A stretch of DNA of 64,000 nucleotides from Bradyrhizobium hereditatis (GTDB lineage Bacteria > Pseudomonadota > Alphaproteobacteria > Rhizobiales > Xanthobacteraceae): positions 988,543 through 1,052,542 of the forward strand of contig NZ_JAGKJK010000001.1 of assembly GCF_020329435.1 (NCBI RefSeq). Direction: 5' to 3'. Positions within the stretch are counted from its first letter, which is position 1. Each line of letters opens with the position of its first letter. The notes under the pieces were generated by a model. It saw only the letters and a program-made list of their open reading frames with translations, was not told the origin of the DNA and did not search any database. Of this stretch, positions 46,338 through 54,769 are shown in pieces. The position numbers and the translations under genes were made by a program.

Positions 46338-48362
46338 ATGCGTCAGTTCAAGCGAGCGTGGGGAAACCAGGACGGCGACCACGATTTCCACTTCGGCAAT
46401 TTTCCCGGCCATTTGCCGCATCGACCGCATGGTTCTCATGGCCCGCAGGAGGGCCATGGCCCACGCGGTCCCCACAACAGCCCGCCGTGCACGCCGGATC
46501 CAAAGCCGACAAAGATCGAGTACCGCAGTTTCGACGGCTCGCAGAACAACCAGTCCGATTCCACCCTCAACGCCGCTGGCACCGAGTTCGCACGGATCGG
46601 CGAAGCGCATTTTGCCGACGGCATTTCCGTCCCGCTCGGCGGCAACAATCCGCGCACCATCAGCAATCTTGTCGTCGGCGCCGGCGACCCTGACGTCGCA
46701 AACCCCGAGGGCGTCTCCGCGTTCATGTATGCATGGGGTCAATTCATCGATCACGACATGACGCTGACCAAGACCGATGGCGTCAGCGATATCAGCGTCG
46801 TGGTTCCTGCGGGCGATCCCGTATTTTCTGCCGGCACCATCATCCCGATCACCCGTGCAGTTGTTGATCCGACGACCGGCGCAGGCACATCCAATCCAGC
46901 GATGGCGCTCAATTCCAATACCGCCTGGCTGGACGCCTCGATGGTCTATGGATCCAATGCCGCGACCGCCGCCAGCCTGCGCACCGCCGACGGCCACATG
47001 TTGACGTCAGCGGGCAACAACCTGCCGATCGCTGGCGGCATGGTGGTGGCGGGTGATGTGCGCGCCGCAGAGAATCCGGCGCTCACCGCCTTGCACACGC
47101 TGTTCGTGCGCGAGCACAATTATTGGGTCGACAGACTGCACCTTGAGCACCCGAAATGGAGCGGCGACCAACTCTACAATCACGCCCGCGCCATCGTGAC
47201 GGCGGAAATCGCCAACATCACCTATTCGGAAATCCTGCCCAACCTCCTCGGCAAAGACGCGCTGACGCCTTACGACGGCTATGACCCCAGCGTCGATCCG
47301 CACCTGACGCTGGAATTCGTCGCCGCTGCGTTCCGCTTTGGACATTCGATCGTGTCGGGCGAAACCGAAGGCCTTGACGAGAACGGCGAAGTCATCGCTG
47401 GCTCGGAGGAAGACCTGAAGGATGTATTTTTCCAGCCGGCGGCAGACTTCATCGACGATGGCGGCGCCGACGGACAATTGCGCCACTTGGCGGCCGATCC
47501 CTCACAGGCGCTCGACGCGCGCATCGTCGACGACCTCCGCAATTTTCTTTCTGATCCACCGGTGTCGATGGATCTCGCCGCGATCAACATCCAGCGCGCG
47601 CGCGATCTCGGCCTCGGCACGCTCAACCAGACCCGTGAAGCACTCGGCCTCGACCCCTACACGGATTTCAGCCAGATCACGAGCGACCCGGAGACGCTGG
47701 CCGGACTGAAAGCGGCCCACGGCAACGTCAACAATGTCGGTCTGTGGACCGGCGGCTTGTCGGAAAATCATGTCGATGGCGCGCTTGTCGGCGAAACGTT
47801 CCAGGCCATCATCAAGATGCAATTCGAAGCGCTGCGCGATGGCGACAGGTTATGGTTCGAGAACCAGGGGTTTGATTCCAAGACGTTGTCCGAGATCAAA
47901 GGCACGACGCTGGCAGATATCATCCTGCGCAATACCGACACCAAGCATATCCAGGACGACGTCTTCGTCACCTATTCGCGACACACCGGCCTTGCGGGCG
48001 GCGTGGAGTCAGAAGATCCCGAGGCGCGCCAGATCGTCATCGGCTCCGATGGCAACGACACGCTGATCGGCGGTCCGCAGGGCGATTATCTGTTCGCCGG
48101 TACCGGCAAGCAGACAATGACGGGGAATGGCGGCGCGGATCGCTTCGTGTTTGATTTCGGATCCACCAAAGCTGAGATCACCGATTTCGATCCGGGCGTC
48201 GACATGCTGGTGTTTGAGAATGCCGGCCGTCTGGATTTTCGCGATGTGAGGATCTGGGGCGACCATGGGAACACGATGGTTCAGGTCGGTGACGACCGGA
48301 TCGAACTGACAGGCGTGCGGCCCCATGAACTCACAAAGCACGATTTCCTGTTCGACGTTTGA
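46338..48362 (+). CDS. Secreted animal-type heme peroxidase with RTX-like tail
   Basis: 674 residues. N-terminal 50 residues are His/Gly/Pro-rich (HLPHRPHGSHGPQEGHGPRG), perhaps metal binding. Distal site WGQFIDHDMTLT gives Asp138 and His139; proximal His336 is in FRFGHSIVSG; NIQRARDLGLGTLNQTR is conserved. The end has GSDGNDTLIGGPQGDYLFAG, a calcium-binding hemolysin-type repeat, suggesting type I secretion without a cleaved signal. Related to bacterial peroxicin/peroxidockerin-type enzymes oxidising halides or phenols. Confidence 0.9.
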   Translation: MRQFKRAWGNQDGDHDFHFGNFPGHLPHRPHGSHGPQEGHGPRGPHNSPPCTPDPKPTKIEYRSFDGSQNNQSDSTLNAAGTEFARIGEAHFADGISVPLGGNNPRTISNLVVGAGDPDVANPEGVSAFMYAWGQFIDHDMTLTKTDGVSDISVVVPAGDPVFSAGTIIPITRAVVDPTTGAGTSNPAMALNSNTAWLDASMVYGSNAATAASLRTADGHMLTSAGNNLPIAGGMVVAGDVRAAENPALTALHTLFVREHNYWVDRLHLEHPKWSGDQLYNHARAIVTAEIANITYSEILPNLLGKDALTPYDGYDPSVDPHLTLEFVAAAFRFGHSIVSGETEGLDENGEVIAGSEEDLKDVFFQPAADFIDDGGADGQLRHLAADPSQALDARIVDDLRNFLSDPPVSMDLAAINIQRARDLGLGTLNQTREALGLDPYTDFSQITSDPETLAGLKAAHGNVNNVGLWTGGLSENHVDGALVGETFQAIIKMQFEALRDGDRLWFENQGFDSKTLSEIKGTTLADIILRNTDTKHIQDDVFVTYSRHTGLAGGVESEDPEARQIVIGSDGNDTLIGGPQGDYLFAGTGKQTMTGNGGADRFVFDFGSTKAEITDFDPGVDMLVFENAGRLDFRDVRIWGDHGNTMVQVGDDRIELTGVRPHELTKHDFLFDV

Positions 48363-48416
48363 TCCTCTGTTTGCCGGGCATCCACGTTCTAACAGCCCGG
48401 CATGACAGAAATCGAA

Positions 48417-48452
48417 AGCCTCCACATATCAGCATGTGGAGGCTTTTGTTTG
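48417..48452 (+). terminator. Intrinsic terminator after the peroxidase gene
   Basis: Perfect stem GCCTCCACAT/ATGTGGAGGC, loop ATCAGC, then TTTTGTTT. Confidence 0.92.
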
Positions 48453-48536
48453 TGAGAGGGCTTGTCGGGAAACGGGTGGGTTCGATCGTTCTGCGAGCGG
48501 ACATTGAGGACCGATCGAATCTCAGGGAATTTTGCC

Positions 48537-49781
48537 ATGTCCGCCATCGATGCGCCGCGCCTGCCCGGAACCTTCAACCGCCTGGCCTGGTCCAACCTCG
48601 CCGCCCAATCGGCCGAGCAGATAGCGCTGGCCGCTGCCCCCATCGTCGCGGTGCTGCTGCTCGGCGTCGGCGAAGGCCAGACCGGCCTGCTGCAGACCGC
48701 GCTGACGTTGCCCTTCATCCTGTTTGCGATTCCCGCAGGTCTCCTCGCCGATCGCATTTCGCGGCGCTGGGTGATGGCCTCCTCCGAGGCGCTGCGCGCC
48801 GCGGCGCTCGCCGGAATTCTGCTGCTGATCTGGCTTGGGTGGATGACGCTGCCGCTGCTTTCGCTGCTCGGCTTTGTCGCGGTGTGCGGAACGGTAGCCT
48901 ACAGCGTCGCCGCGCCGGCGCTGGTGCCGTCGCTGGTGACGTCTGAACAATTGCCGGCAGCGAATGCGCGGATCGAACTCGCACGCACCATCGCGTTCGC
49001 CAGCGGCCCGGCGCTCGGCGGCGTGCTGGTCGGGTGGGTTGGGGCCGCGCCTGCGTTCGGCTTTGCTGCGGCGCTATCCGTGATCGCCGTGGTGCTGCTG
49101 TCCGGCATCTACGAACCGGCGCGCGCGCCCGCGCCGCATCGCCATCCGCTGCAGGAGATCAAGGAAGGCGCCGCCTTCGTGCTGCATCATCCGCTGCTCC
49201 GCCCGGTGTTCATCACGCAGTTCATCTTCAACACGGCGTCGTTCCTGCTGCTGGCCGTGTTTGTGCCCTACGCCGTGCGTCATCTCGGCCTATCGGCGAC
49301 CGGCGTCGGCGTAACGCTTGGCATGTACGGCGTCGGCATGGTCGCCGGCGCGCTCGCGGCCACGCGGGTGATGCAGCGCCTCGCCTTCGGCACCGTCATC
49401 GGGCTCGGGCCGGTGACAGGATTCATCGCCGCGGCCGTGATGGCGCTGACCACGATCGTGCCGACGCCATGGCTCGCGGGCCTCAGCTTCTTCCTGCTCG
49501 GCGCAGGTCCCATCCTGTGGGTGATCTCGACCACCACGCTGCGTCAGTCTGTGACGCCGCCCTCGCTGCTCGGCCGCGTCTCCGCCATCAACATCATGAG
49601 CTACGGCGCTCGCCCGCTCGGCTCCGCGTTAGGTGCCATCGTCGGCGGACTGTATGGCGCGGAAGCCTGCCTCTATCTGGCCGCCGCGATCTTCGCCGCA
49701 CAGGCGATGGTCATCCTGCTGTCGCCCGCAGTCTTGCTGGCAAGGCAGCCGGACATGGTGGGCGAGCCGGCGGGGTGTTAG
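48537..49781 (+). CDS. MFS transporter, EntS/DHA3 type
   Basis: 414 residues from MSAIDAPRLPGTFNRLAWSN, 12 helices. GLLADRISRRWVMASSEALR is the inter-helix 2-3 motif; later VPSLVTSEQLPAANARIELA and PSLLGRVSAINIMSYGARPL match the MFS_3 group of drug and siderophore exporters. Substrate not readable from sequence. The 75-base extension upstream is discarded. Confidence 0.88.
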   Translation: MSAIDAPRLPGTFNRLAWSNLAAQSAEQIALAAAPIVAVLLLGVGEGQTGLLQTALTLPFILFAIPAGLLADRISRRWVMASSEALRAAALAGILLLIWLGWMTLPLLSLLGFVAVCGTVAYSVAAPALVPSLVTSEQLPAANARIELARTIAFASGPALGGVLVGWVGAAPAFGFAAALSVIAVVLLSGIYEPARAPAPHRHPLQEIKEGAAFVLHHPLLRPVFITQFIFNTASFLLLAVFVPYAVRHLGLSATGVGVTLGMYGVGMVAGALAATRVMQRLAFGTVIGLGPVTGFIAAAVMALTTIVPTPWLAGLSFFLLGAGPILWVISTTTLRQSVTPPSLLGRVSAINIMSYGARPLGSALGAIVGGLYGAEACLYLAAAIFAAQAMVILLSPAVLLARQPDMVGEPAGC

Positions 49782-49810
49782 CCGACCGCATTCATGAGCC
49801 CAAGCCGTCT

Positions 49811-49878
49811 TTGCGAGCGCAGCGAAGCAATCCATAGCGCTACAAGCGGAAAGATGGATTGCTTCGCTGCGCTCGCAA
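49811..49878. repeat. BIME-like palindrome pair
   Basis: TTGCGAGCGCAGCGAAGCAA-TCCAT and its exact complement separated by 18 bases; same family as at 36.8 kb. Downstream region to the methyltransferase shows no other gene. Confidence 0.85.
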
Positions 49879-50040
49879 TGACACGGTAAGGGCGGCCGTC
49901 ACCACCGCCTGGTAATCGTAAAAAGGTGAATTGCCTTTGATCCTGGTCAAAATGAAGGGCTGACGGCAATCGACTTTAACAGCAGACAGGGAAGCCAGGG
50001 CCCGTTATCATTCGCAGCGCAAAAGCCTGGAGACCGCACG

Positions 50041-50868
50041 ATGAGCGAAGGGCACTGGCAGCTCGAGGGGTCTGCTGCGGAGCTTTATCAGCGCTACCTC
50101 GTACCTGCGATTACCCTCAAGTGGGCAGAGGACCTCATCGCACGGGCCCAGCCTCGCGCGGGTGATGCGGTTCTGGATGTCGCCTGTGGTACCGGTGTTG
50201 TGGCTCGTCTCGCGGCTCAGCGCGTCACGACAGGACGAGTGACAGGTCTCGACCTCAATGCCGGGATGCTCGCGGTCGCGCGAACTCTGCCGAATGAAGG
50301 GTCTCCGATCGCTTGGATAGAAGGCAGCGCGCTCGATTTGCCGCTTCCGTCTGACAGATTCGACGTTGTTCTCTGCCAGCTTGGCCTTCAGTTCTTCCCG
50401 GACCAGTCCAAGGCCCTACTCGAAATGCACCGCGTGCTGCGCGACACGGGCCGGGTAGCGCTAAGCGTCTACAGCGCGATCGAGCACACGCCTGGAGCCC
50501 ACGCATTCGCCGGCGCGCTGGATGACGTTCTCGGCAAGGATGCCTCCCGGATCAAGCGCGGCGAGCATTCCTTCTCCGATCCTGCGCAGCTCGAAGGGCG
50601 CTTGCGACGAGCTGACTTCCAGGCTGTCGAGGTGCACATCGTCGTGCAAACGATCGTATTCCCTTCCGTGCTGGACTATGTGCGGTTCCAGCTCCTTGCA
50701 ACGCCAATGACGATCCTGCTCCAGGACAGTGACGAGGCTGAGCGTCAGGCGATCATCACATCCGTTGCCGCCAGGACAACGAGCCGATCCACGCTGAAGA
50801 TGCTTGCCGATGGCAATTTCACGTTTCCGCAGCAGGCCTATGTTGCGCTCGCGCGCAAACGGCGCTGA
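50041..50868 (+). CDS. SAM-dependent methyltransferase
   Basis: 275 residues. DAVLDVACGTGVVARLAAQR is motif I, TGLDLNAGMLAVAR motif II and FDVVLCQLGLQFFPDQSKAL motif IV of class I methyltransferases. The C-terminal half (SVLDYVRFQLLATPMTILLQ) is helical. Resembles UbiE/Coq5-like small-molecule enzymes, substrate unknown. Confidence 0.88.
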   Translation: MSEGHWQLEGSAAELYQRYLVPAITLKWAEDLIARAQPRAGDAVLDVACGTGVVARLAAQRVTTGRVTGLDLNAGMLAVARTLPNEGSPIAWIEGSALDLPLPSDRFDVVLCQLGLQFFPDQSKALLEMHRVLRDTGRVALSVYSAIEHTPGAHAFAGALDDVLGKDASRIKRGEHSFSDPAQLEGRLRRADFQAVEVHIVVQTIVFPSVLDYVRFQLLATPMTILLQDSDEAERQAIITSVAARTTSRSTLKMLADGNFTFPQQAYVALARKRR

Positions 50869-50885
50869 CCAGCTTCACGACAGTT

Positions 50886-52145
50886 CTAGCTCGTTAGATA
50901 CCTTTCATACTTCCCCGCCACCACCTCGTCCGCCGCAATATCCGGATCGAGCGTGTAGAGATCCTGCGCGCGGCCGATGCCGCGCAGCGCGAAGCGGCCG
51001 GTGGAGACCAGATAATTTCGTCCGGCGGCGTCGAGGCCGTTGCGGAAGGCCGAGGACATCAAGAGTTCCCGGTCGACCGAGCGGCACATCGAGGCGATGC
51101 GGCTGACCTCGTTCACCGCCGGGCCTACCACGGTGAAGTCGAGCCGGTCGTCGCTGCCGATATTGCCGTAAAAGACCTCTCCGACATGCAGCCCGACATG
51201 GGCTGATGTCACGGGGCGGCCCTCGCCAGTGCGGCGGGCGTTAACCGTCCTCATGTTGCGGCGGAAGCGATATTCGGCGCGCAGCGCGGCGCGCTTGGCC
51301 CTCGCCATGTTTTCATGGGTGAACATCGCCAGCACGCCATCGCCGATCAGTTTCAGCACCTCGCCGCCGGCCTCGTGGATGGCGTCGATCGAGGCCTGCG
51401 CATAGTCATTGAGGAACGGGATGATCTCGCCGGGATCGATGCTCTCGCTGATCGCCGTGGAGCTACGCAGGTCGGAGAACCACAGCACAGTATTGATCTG
51501 TTCGGTGACGCCGCGCGTGATGCGTCCGCGCAGCACCTGTTCGGCGGTGTCGCGCCCGAGATAAACGCGCCCCAGCGTCTTGGTGATGTCGGCCTGTGCC
51601 GCGGATTTGATCGCCAGCCCCAGCACCGGCACGAGGTCGCGCAGCGCAGCCAACCCCTGCACGCCAAAACCCTCGTCGCGCCTTGTCACCCAATATGAAT
51701 AGACGCAGTCCATCTGCCCCATGGTGCCGGCCTCGCCGAAATGGTGCACATAGGCCACGAGATGCTTATGGCCTTTCTCGGCAAGTTCGTTCACGAACTT
51801 GAATCTGTGGGTCCCGCTGTCAGCGAGGTTAATCGGCAGCTCCTGATAGCCGTGCTCGAGCATGTGATAGAAGATCGAACTGCGCCAGGCCTGCGCGGCT
51901 TCGCCCTCACTGGTCGAGCCATATTCGAACATGTCGCTTTCGTTGGTCTCGGCATCATTCCAGCGAAAACCGCGGCCCTCGAATATCGGGTGCAGCGTAT
52001 CGATGAAGACCATGCCGCGCGACACATGGAGGCCTTCGGCGCGGCAGCGCTCGCAGAAGCCGCGGACCAGATCGTTTTCGGGCAGGCCAGTGAGTCCCTG
52101 GCTGACCAGCCAGTTCGTCAGGCGTAGACGGGGTGTGAGTTCCAT
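50886..52145 (-). CDS. Class III adenylate cyclase with N-terminal sensory region
   Basis: 419 residues from MELTPRLRLTNWLVSQGLTG. The C-terminal third is the cyclase catalytic domain: NTVLWFSDLRSSTAISESID (metal Asp), GEVLKLIGDGVLAMF (second metal Asp) and HVGLHVGEVFYGNIGSDDRL. Residues 1-230 form an uncharacterised N-terminal domain, found in many rhizobial cyclases. Makes cAMP. A 58-codon upstream extension inside a repeat is rejected. Confidence 0.92.
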   Translation of the reverse strand: MELTPRLRLTNWLVSQGLTGLPENDLVRGFCERCRAEGLHVSRGMVFIDTLHPIFEGRGFRWNDAETNESDMFEYGSTSEGEAAQAWRSSIFYHMLEHGYQELPINLADSGTHRFKFVNELAEKGHKHLVAYVHHFGEAGTMGQMDCVYSYWVTRRDEGFGVQGLAALRDLVPVLGLAIKSAAQADITKTLGRVYLGRDTAEQVLRGRITRGVTEQINTVLWFSDLRSSTAISESIDPGEIIPFLNDYAQASIDAIHEAGGEVLKLIGDGVLAMFTHENMARAKRAALRAEYRFRRNMRTVNARRTGEGRPVTSAHVGLHVGEVFYGNIGSDDRLDFTVVGPAVNEVSRIASMCRSVDRELLMSSAFRNGLDAAGRNYLVSTGRFALRGIGRAQDLYTLDPDIAADEVVAGKYERYLTS

Positions 52146-52184
52146 GCGGCCATTATGCCGCGCAATCGTGACGGGTGGAAGGCT

Positions 52185-52312
52185 CGTGCGGCTCGCGCTC
52201 CCCGGACGCTGCGCAGCGAGAATCGCTGCGCTGCTGAGCCGGGGTCCATCTATGTGGGTCCCGGCTCTGCGGAGCAGCGTTACACGCTGCACCGCGTCCG
52301 GGACACCGATGC
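52185..52312. repeat. Dispersed palindromic repeat
   Basis: CTCCCCGGACGCTGCGCAGCG ... GGGTCCCGGCTCTGCGGAGC ... GTCCGGGACACC: the same family as the element at 35.9 kb, here between the cyclase and the ars genes. Confidence 0.7.
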
Positions 52313-52720
52313 TTAACACTTGGAGCGCGTCACCGCCTCGCCGTCTTCCTTGACGAAAGACTGCACGGGGTTATCGAGCAGGTCGAGCACCAGCTCCGAC
52401 GGCCGGCACAGCCGGACGCCCTTCGGCGTCACCACGATCGGCCGGTTGATCAGGATCGGATGCGCCACCATGAAGTCGATCAGTTCGTCGTCGCTCCACT
52501 TCGGATCGGCGAGGCCAAGCTCTGCATAAGGCGTACCCTTCTCGCGCAAGAGTTCGCGCTGCGAAAGGCCTGACGCCTTGATCAGTTCGACCAGCCGCGC
52601 GCGGCTCGGCGGCGTCTTCAGATATTCGATCACCTCGGGCTCCTCGCCGCTCTGCCGGATCATCGCGAGCGTGTTGCGCGAAGTGCCGCAGGCGGGGTTG
52701 TGATAGATCGTGACGGTCAT
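52313..52720 (-). CDS. arsC: Arsenate reductase, glutaredoxin type
   Basis: 135 residues. TIYHNPACGTSRNTLAMIRQ holds the catalytic Cys11 in the CGTSR motif; RPIVVTPKGVRLCRPSELVL ends the fold. Reduces arsenate to arsenite with glutathione/glutaredoxin. ATG overlaps the aqpS stop. Confidence 0.95.
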   Translation of the reverse strand: MTVTIYHNPACGTSRNTLAMIRQSGEEPEVIEYLKTPPSRARLVELIKASGLSQRELLREKGTPYAELGLADPKWSDDELIDFMVAHPILINRPIVVTPKGVRLCRPSELVLDLLDNPVQSFVKEDGEAVTRSKC

Positions 52721-53415
52721 GGCCGCGCCTCCTTCATCGTCGTAGCAGCCCCGCTTCTCCCGCCGAGCAGCCAGCCCATGAACAGCAACGCAACGAGCGC
52801 CCCGCTTGTTTCGGCGATGATGAAACCGGGAAGGTCGGCAGGCCGGATGCCGGAAAACGTATTGGTCATCGAGCGGGCGATCGCCACCGCGGGATTGGCG
52901 AAGGACGTCGACGCGGTGAACCAATAGGCTGCGGTGATATAGAGGCCGACCAGCCACGGCACGGCGACGATGTTGAATCGGATGCCGCCCAAGATGGTCG
53001 CCACCAGCCCGAATGCGGCGACCGCTTCGGCGAGCCATTGTGCGCCACCGGTTCGCATTTTCAGCGAGACATCGATCAAGGGCAGCGCGAACATCGCATG
53101 CGCGATCATGGTCCCGGCAATGCCGCCGGCGATTTGCGCAAGGACGTAAGCAAGCGTGTCGCGCGGCGTCAGCTCGCGCCTCAAGGCAAATACCAGCGAC
53201 ACCGCCGGATTGAAATGCGCGCCCGAAACGGGCCCGAGAATGGTGATAAGAACCACAAGGATCGCGCCGGTCGGCAACGTATTGCCGAGCAGCGCCAACG
53301 CGACATCCTTGGTCAAGGTCTCGGCCATGATGCCGGAGCCGACCACGGTCGCGACCAGCAGCGCCGTCCCCAGGGCTTCGGCGGCGAGCCGGCGTGGCAG
53401 ATCGAATTCGGACAT
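52717..53415 (-). CDS. aqpS: Aquaglyceroporin-type arsenite channel
   Basis: 232 residues, six helices. NPAVSLVF near 70 and NPAVAIARSM near 185 are the two NPA boxes. In Sinorhizobium AqpS lets arsenite made by ArsC leave the cell down its gradient; the position between two arsC genes argues for the same role here. Overlaps both neighbours by a few bases. Confidence 0.92.
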   Translation of the reverse strand: MSEFDLPRRLAAEALGTALLVATVVGSGIMAETLTKDVALALLGNTLPTGAILVVLITILGPVSGAHFNPAVSLVFALRRELTPRDTLAYVLAQIAGGIAGTMIAHAMFALPLIDVSLKMRTGGAQWLAEAVAAFGLVATILGGIRFNIVAVPWLVGLYITAAYWFTASTSFANPAVAIARSMTNTFSGIRPADLPGFIIAETSGALVALLFMGWLLGGRSGAATTMKEARP

Positions 53416-53942
53416 TAGCTAGCCTTCTCCTGGCCCGAGCTTGCACCGTCGCCGCGGCCAATGTCGCGCAGCCTGGTCCCAAGCGACAGTTGGTCGATGC
53501 TTGCCAGCGGCAGGCTGGTGAAGGCTGCAATTCGATTCTTGAGATAACGGAACGCCTCGACGAACGCCGCTTCCTTCTCGATATCGGTGCCCTCGACGCC
53601 AGCCGGGTCTTCGATCCCCCAATGTGCGGTCATCGGCTGTCCCGGCCAGACCGGGCAGGCTTCGCCGGCCGCGTTGTCGCAAACCGTAAACACGAAATCC
53701 ATCACGGGCGCGTCGCTGCGCGCAAACTCTTCCCAACTCTTCGAGCGCAAGCCGTCCGTAGGATAGTCGAGCCGGTTAAGGACTTTGATGGCAAAGGGAT
53801 TGACCGTTCCCTTCGGCTGGCTGCCGGCGGAGAAGGCGCGGAAGTTGCGGCGTCCCTCTTTGCGCAGGATCGATTCGGCGAGAATCGAACGCGCGGTATT
53901 TCCGGTGCACAGGAAGAGCACGTTGTAGATGCGTTCAGACAT
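53415..53942 (-). CDS. Arsenate reductase, low-molecular-weight phosphatase type
   Basis: 175 residues. VLFLCTGNTARSILAESIL is the P-loop with Cys12; DFVFTVCDNAAGEACPVWPG holds the second Cys region and MTAHWGIEDPAG the catalytic Asp loop. Related to ArsC of the thioredoxin class but without the C-terminal Cys pair arrangement of B. subtilis, so its reductant is uncertain. A polar tail follows. Overlaps arsR by eight bases. Confidence 0.9.
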   Translation of the reverse strand: MSERIYNVLFLCTGNTARSILAESILRKEGRRNFRAFSAGSQPKGTVNPFAIKVLNRLDYPTDGLRSKSWEEFARSDAPVMDFVFTVCDNAAGEACPVWPGQPMTAHWGIEDPAGVEGTDIEKEAAFVEAFRYLKNRIAAFTSLPLASIDQLSLGTRLRDIGRGDGASSGQEKAS

Positions 53943-54297
53943 GGGCTTTCCTCCTTGTCTTCGGCGGACAACAAGGCGTGAGGTCTTCGATCAATGGCCC
54001 GCAGATTTCAGGGCGCCCGTCACAGCAATCCCGCAGCATGAACAACACGACGGCCTTAAAGGCCACGAGATCGGCACGGTACACGATCGATCGGCTGAAG
54101 CGCTGCGCCGTTACCAGCCCGGCGCGAGACAAGATTGCCAGATGCGACGACATGGTGTTTTGCGGCACGGCGAGTGCCTTAGCAATGTCGCCAGCGGCGA
54201 GTCCGTCCGGTTCGTGTTTCGTCAGCAAGCGAAACACATCGAGCCGCGTCGGCTGGGCAAGCGCAGCCAATGCGAGAATGGCGCGTTCTGATTCCAT
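53935..54297 (-). CDS. arsR: Arsenic-responsive repressor ArsR, AfArsR type
   Basis: 120 residues, winged helix (LAVPQNTMSSHLAILSRAG). The metalloid site reads CCDGRPEIC: Cys91, Cys92 and Cys98, with the spacing of the Acidithiobacillus ArsR site (CC-N5-C), distinct from the E. coli ELCVC type. A further CC lies near the C-terminus. Should release DNA on binding As(III). Confidence 0.93.
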   Translation of the reverse strand: MESERAILALAALAQPTRLDVFRLLTKHEPDGLAAGDIAKALAVPQNTMSSHLAILSRAGLVTAQRFSRSIVYRADLVAFKAVVLFMLRDCCDGRPEICGPLIEDLTPCCPPKTRRKAHV

Positions 54298-54360
54298 ATA
54301 TCGAGATTTATCGATATGTCACTCATTGTCAAGCCGCCTATTTCGATTATTCTAGAAATA
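54298..54360. promoter_or_regulatory. Divergent ars promoter/operators
   Basis: ATATCGA-N6-TCGATAT at 54298-54317, directly beside the arsR start codon, and TATTTC-N10-GAAATA at 54339-54360, ahead of the second arsR. Both are AT-rich dyads as expected for ArsR boxes. TTGACG at 54364-54369 may be a -35 element for the rightward genes. Confidence 0.7.
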
Positions 54361-54398
54361 CGGTTGACGTACCCGAATTCCCGTGAGACGCTACCTTT

Positions 54399-54716
54399 AT
54401 GAAGCTCGATGACGCCGCCGCCCATCTCGAAGCGCTGGGCAACCCAACCCGCCTCAAGATCTACCGCGCGCTGATCCGCGCCGGTCGCGCCGGGCTTCCC
54501 GTCGGCCGCCTGCAGGACAAGCTGAAGATCGCGCCGTCCACCCTCTCCCACCACATCAAGGCGCTGCTGGTGGTCGGACTCATCACGCAGGTGCGCGAGG
54601 GGACCACGCTCGTCTGCCATGCCAATTACGGGGTGATGCGGGAGCTAGTCGGTTTTCTGGTTGCCGAATGCTGCACGGAGAGCGCCGAAACTGCGGATGC
54701 CAAGACGGCGGCCTAA
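54399..54716 (+). CDS. Second ArsR-family repressor
   Basis: 105 residues. LKIAPSTLSHHIKALLVVGL is the recognition helix; Cys73 and Cys91-Cys92 (AECC) are candidate metalloid ligands, a different arrangement from the first ArsR. Starts the rightward arm and may sense a different signal or share operators. Confidence 0.9.
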   Translation: MKLDDAAAHLEALGNPTRLKIYRALIRAGRAGLPVGRLQDKLKIAPSTLSHHIKALLVVGLITQVREGTTLVCHANYGVMRELVGFLVAECCTESAETADAKTAA

Positions 54717-54736
54717 GCAGCCCTGTTTTCGGCATT

Positions 54737-54751
54737 ATCTCGATATTTCTA
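54737..54751 (+). promoter_or_regulatory. ArsR-box-like sequence before the oxidoreductase
   Basis: ATCTCGATATTTCTA: its first ten bases are the exact complement of ATATCGAGAT at 54298-54307, and TTTCTAG matches the 54339-54360 dyad on the other strand. The oxidoreductase may thus have its own ArsR-regulated promoter or an attenuator site. Confidence 0.55.
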
Positions 54752-54769
54752 GTTTTATGGGAGGACAGT

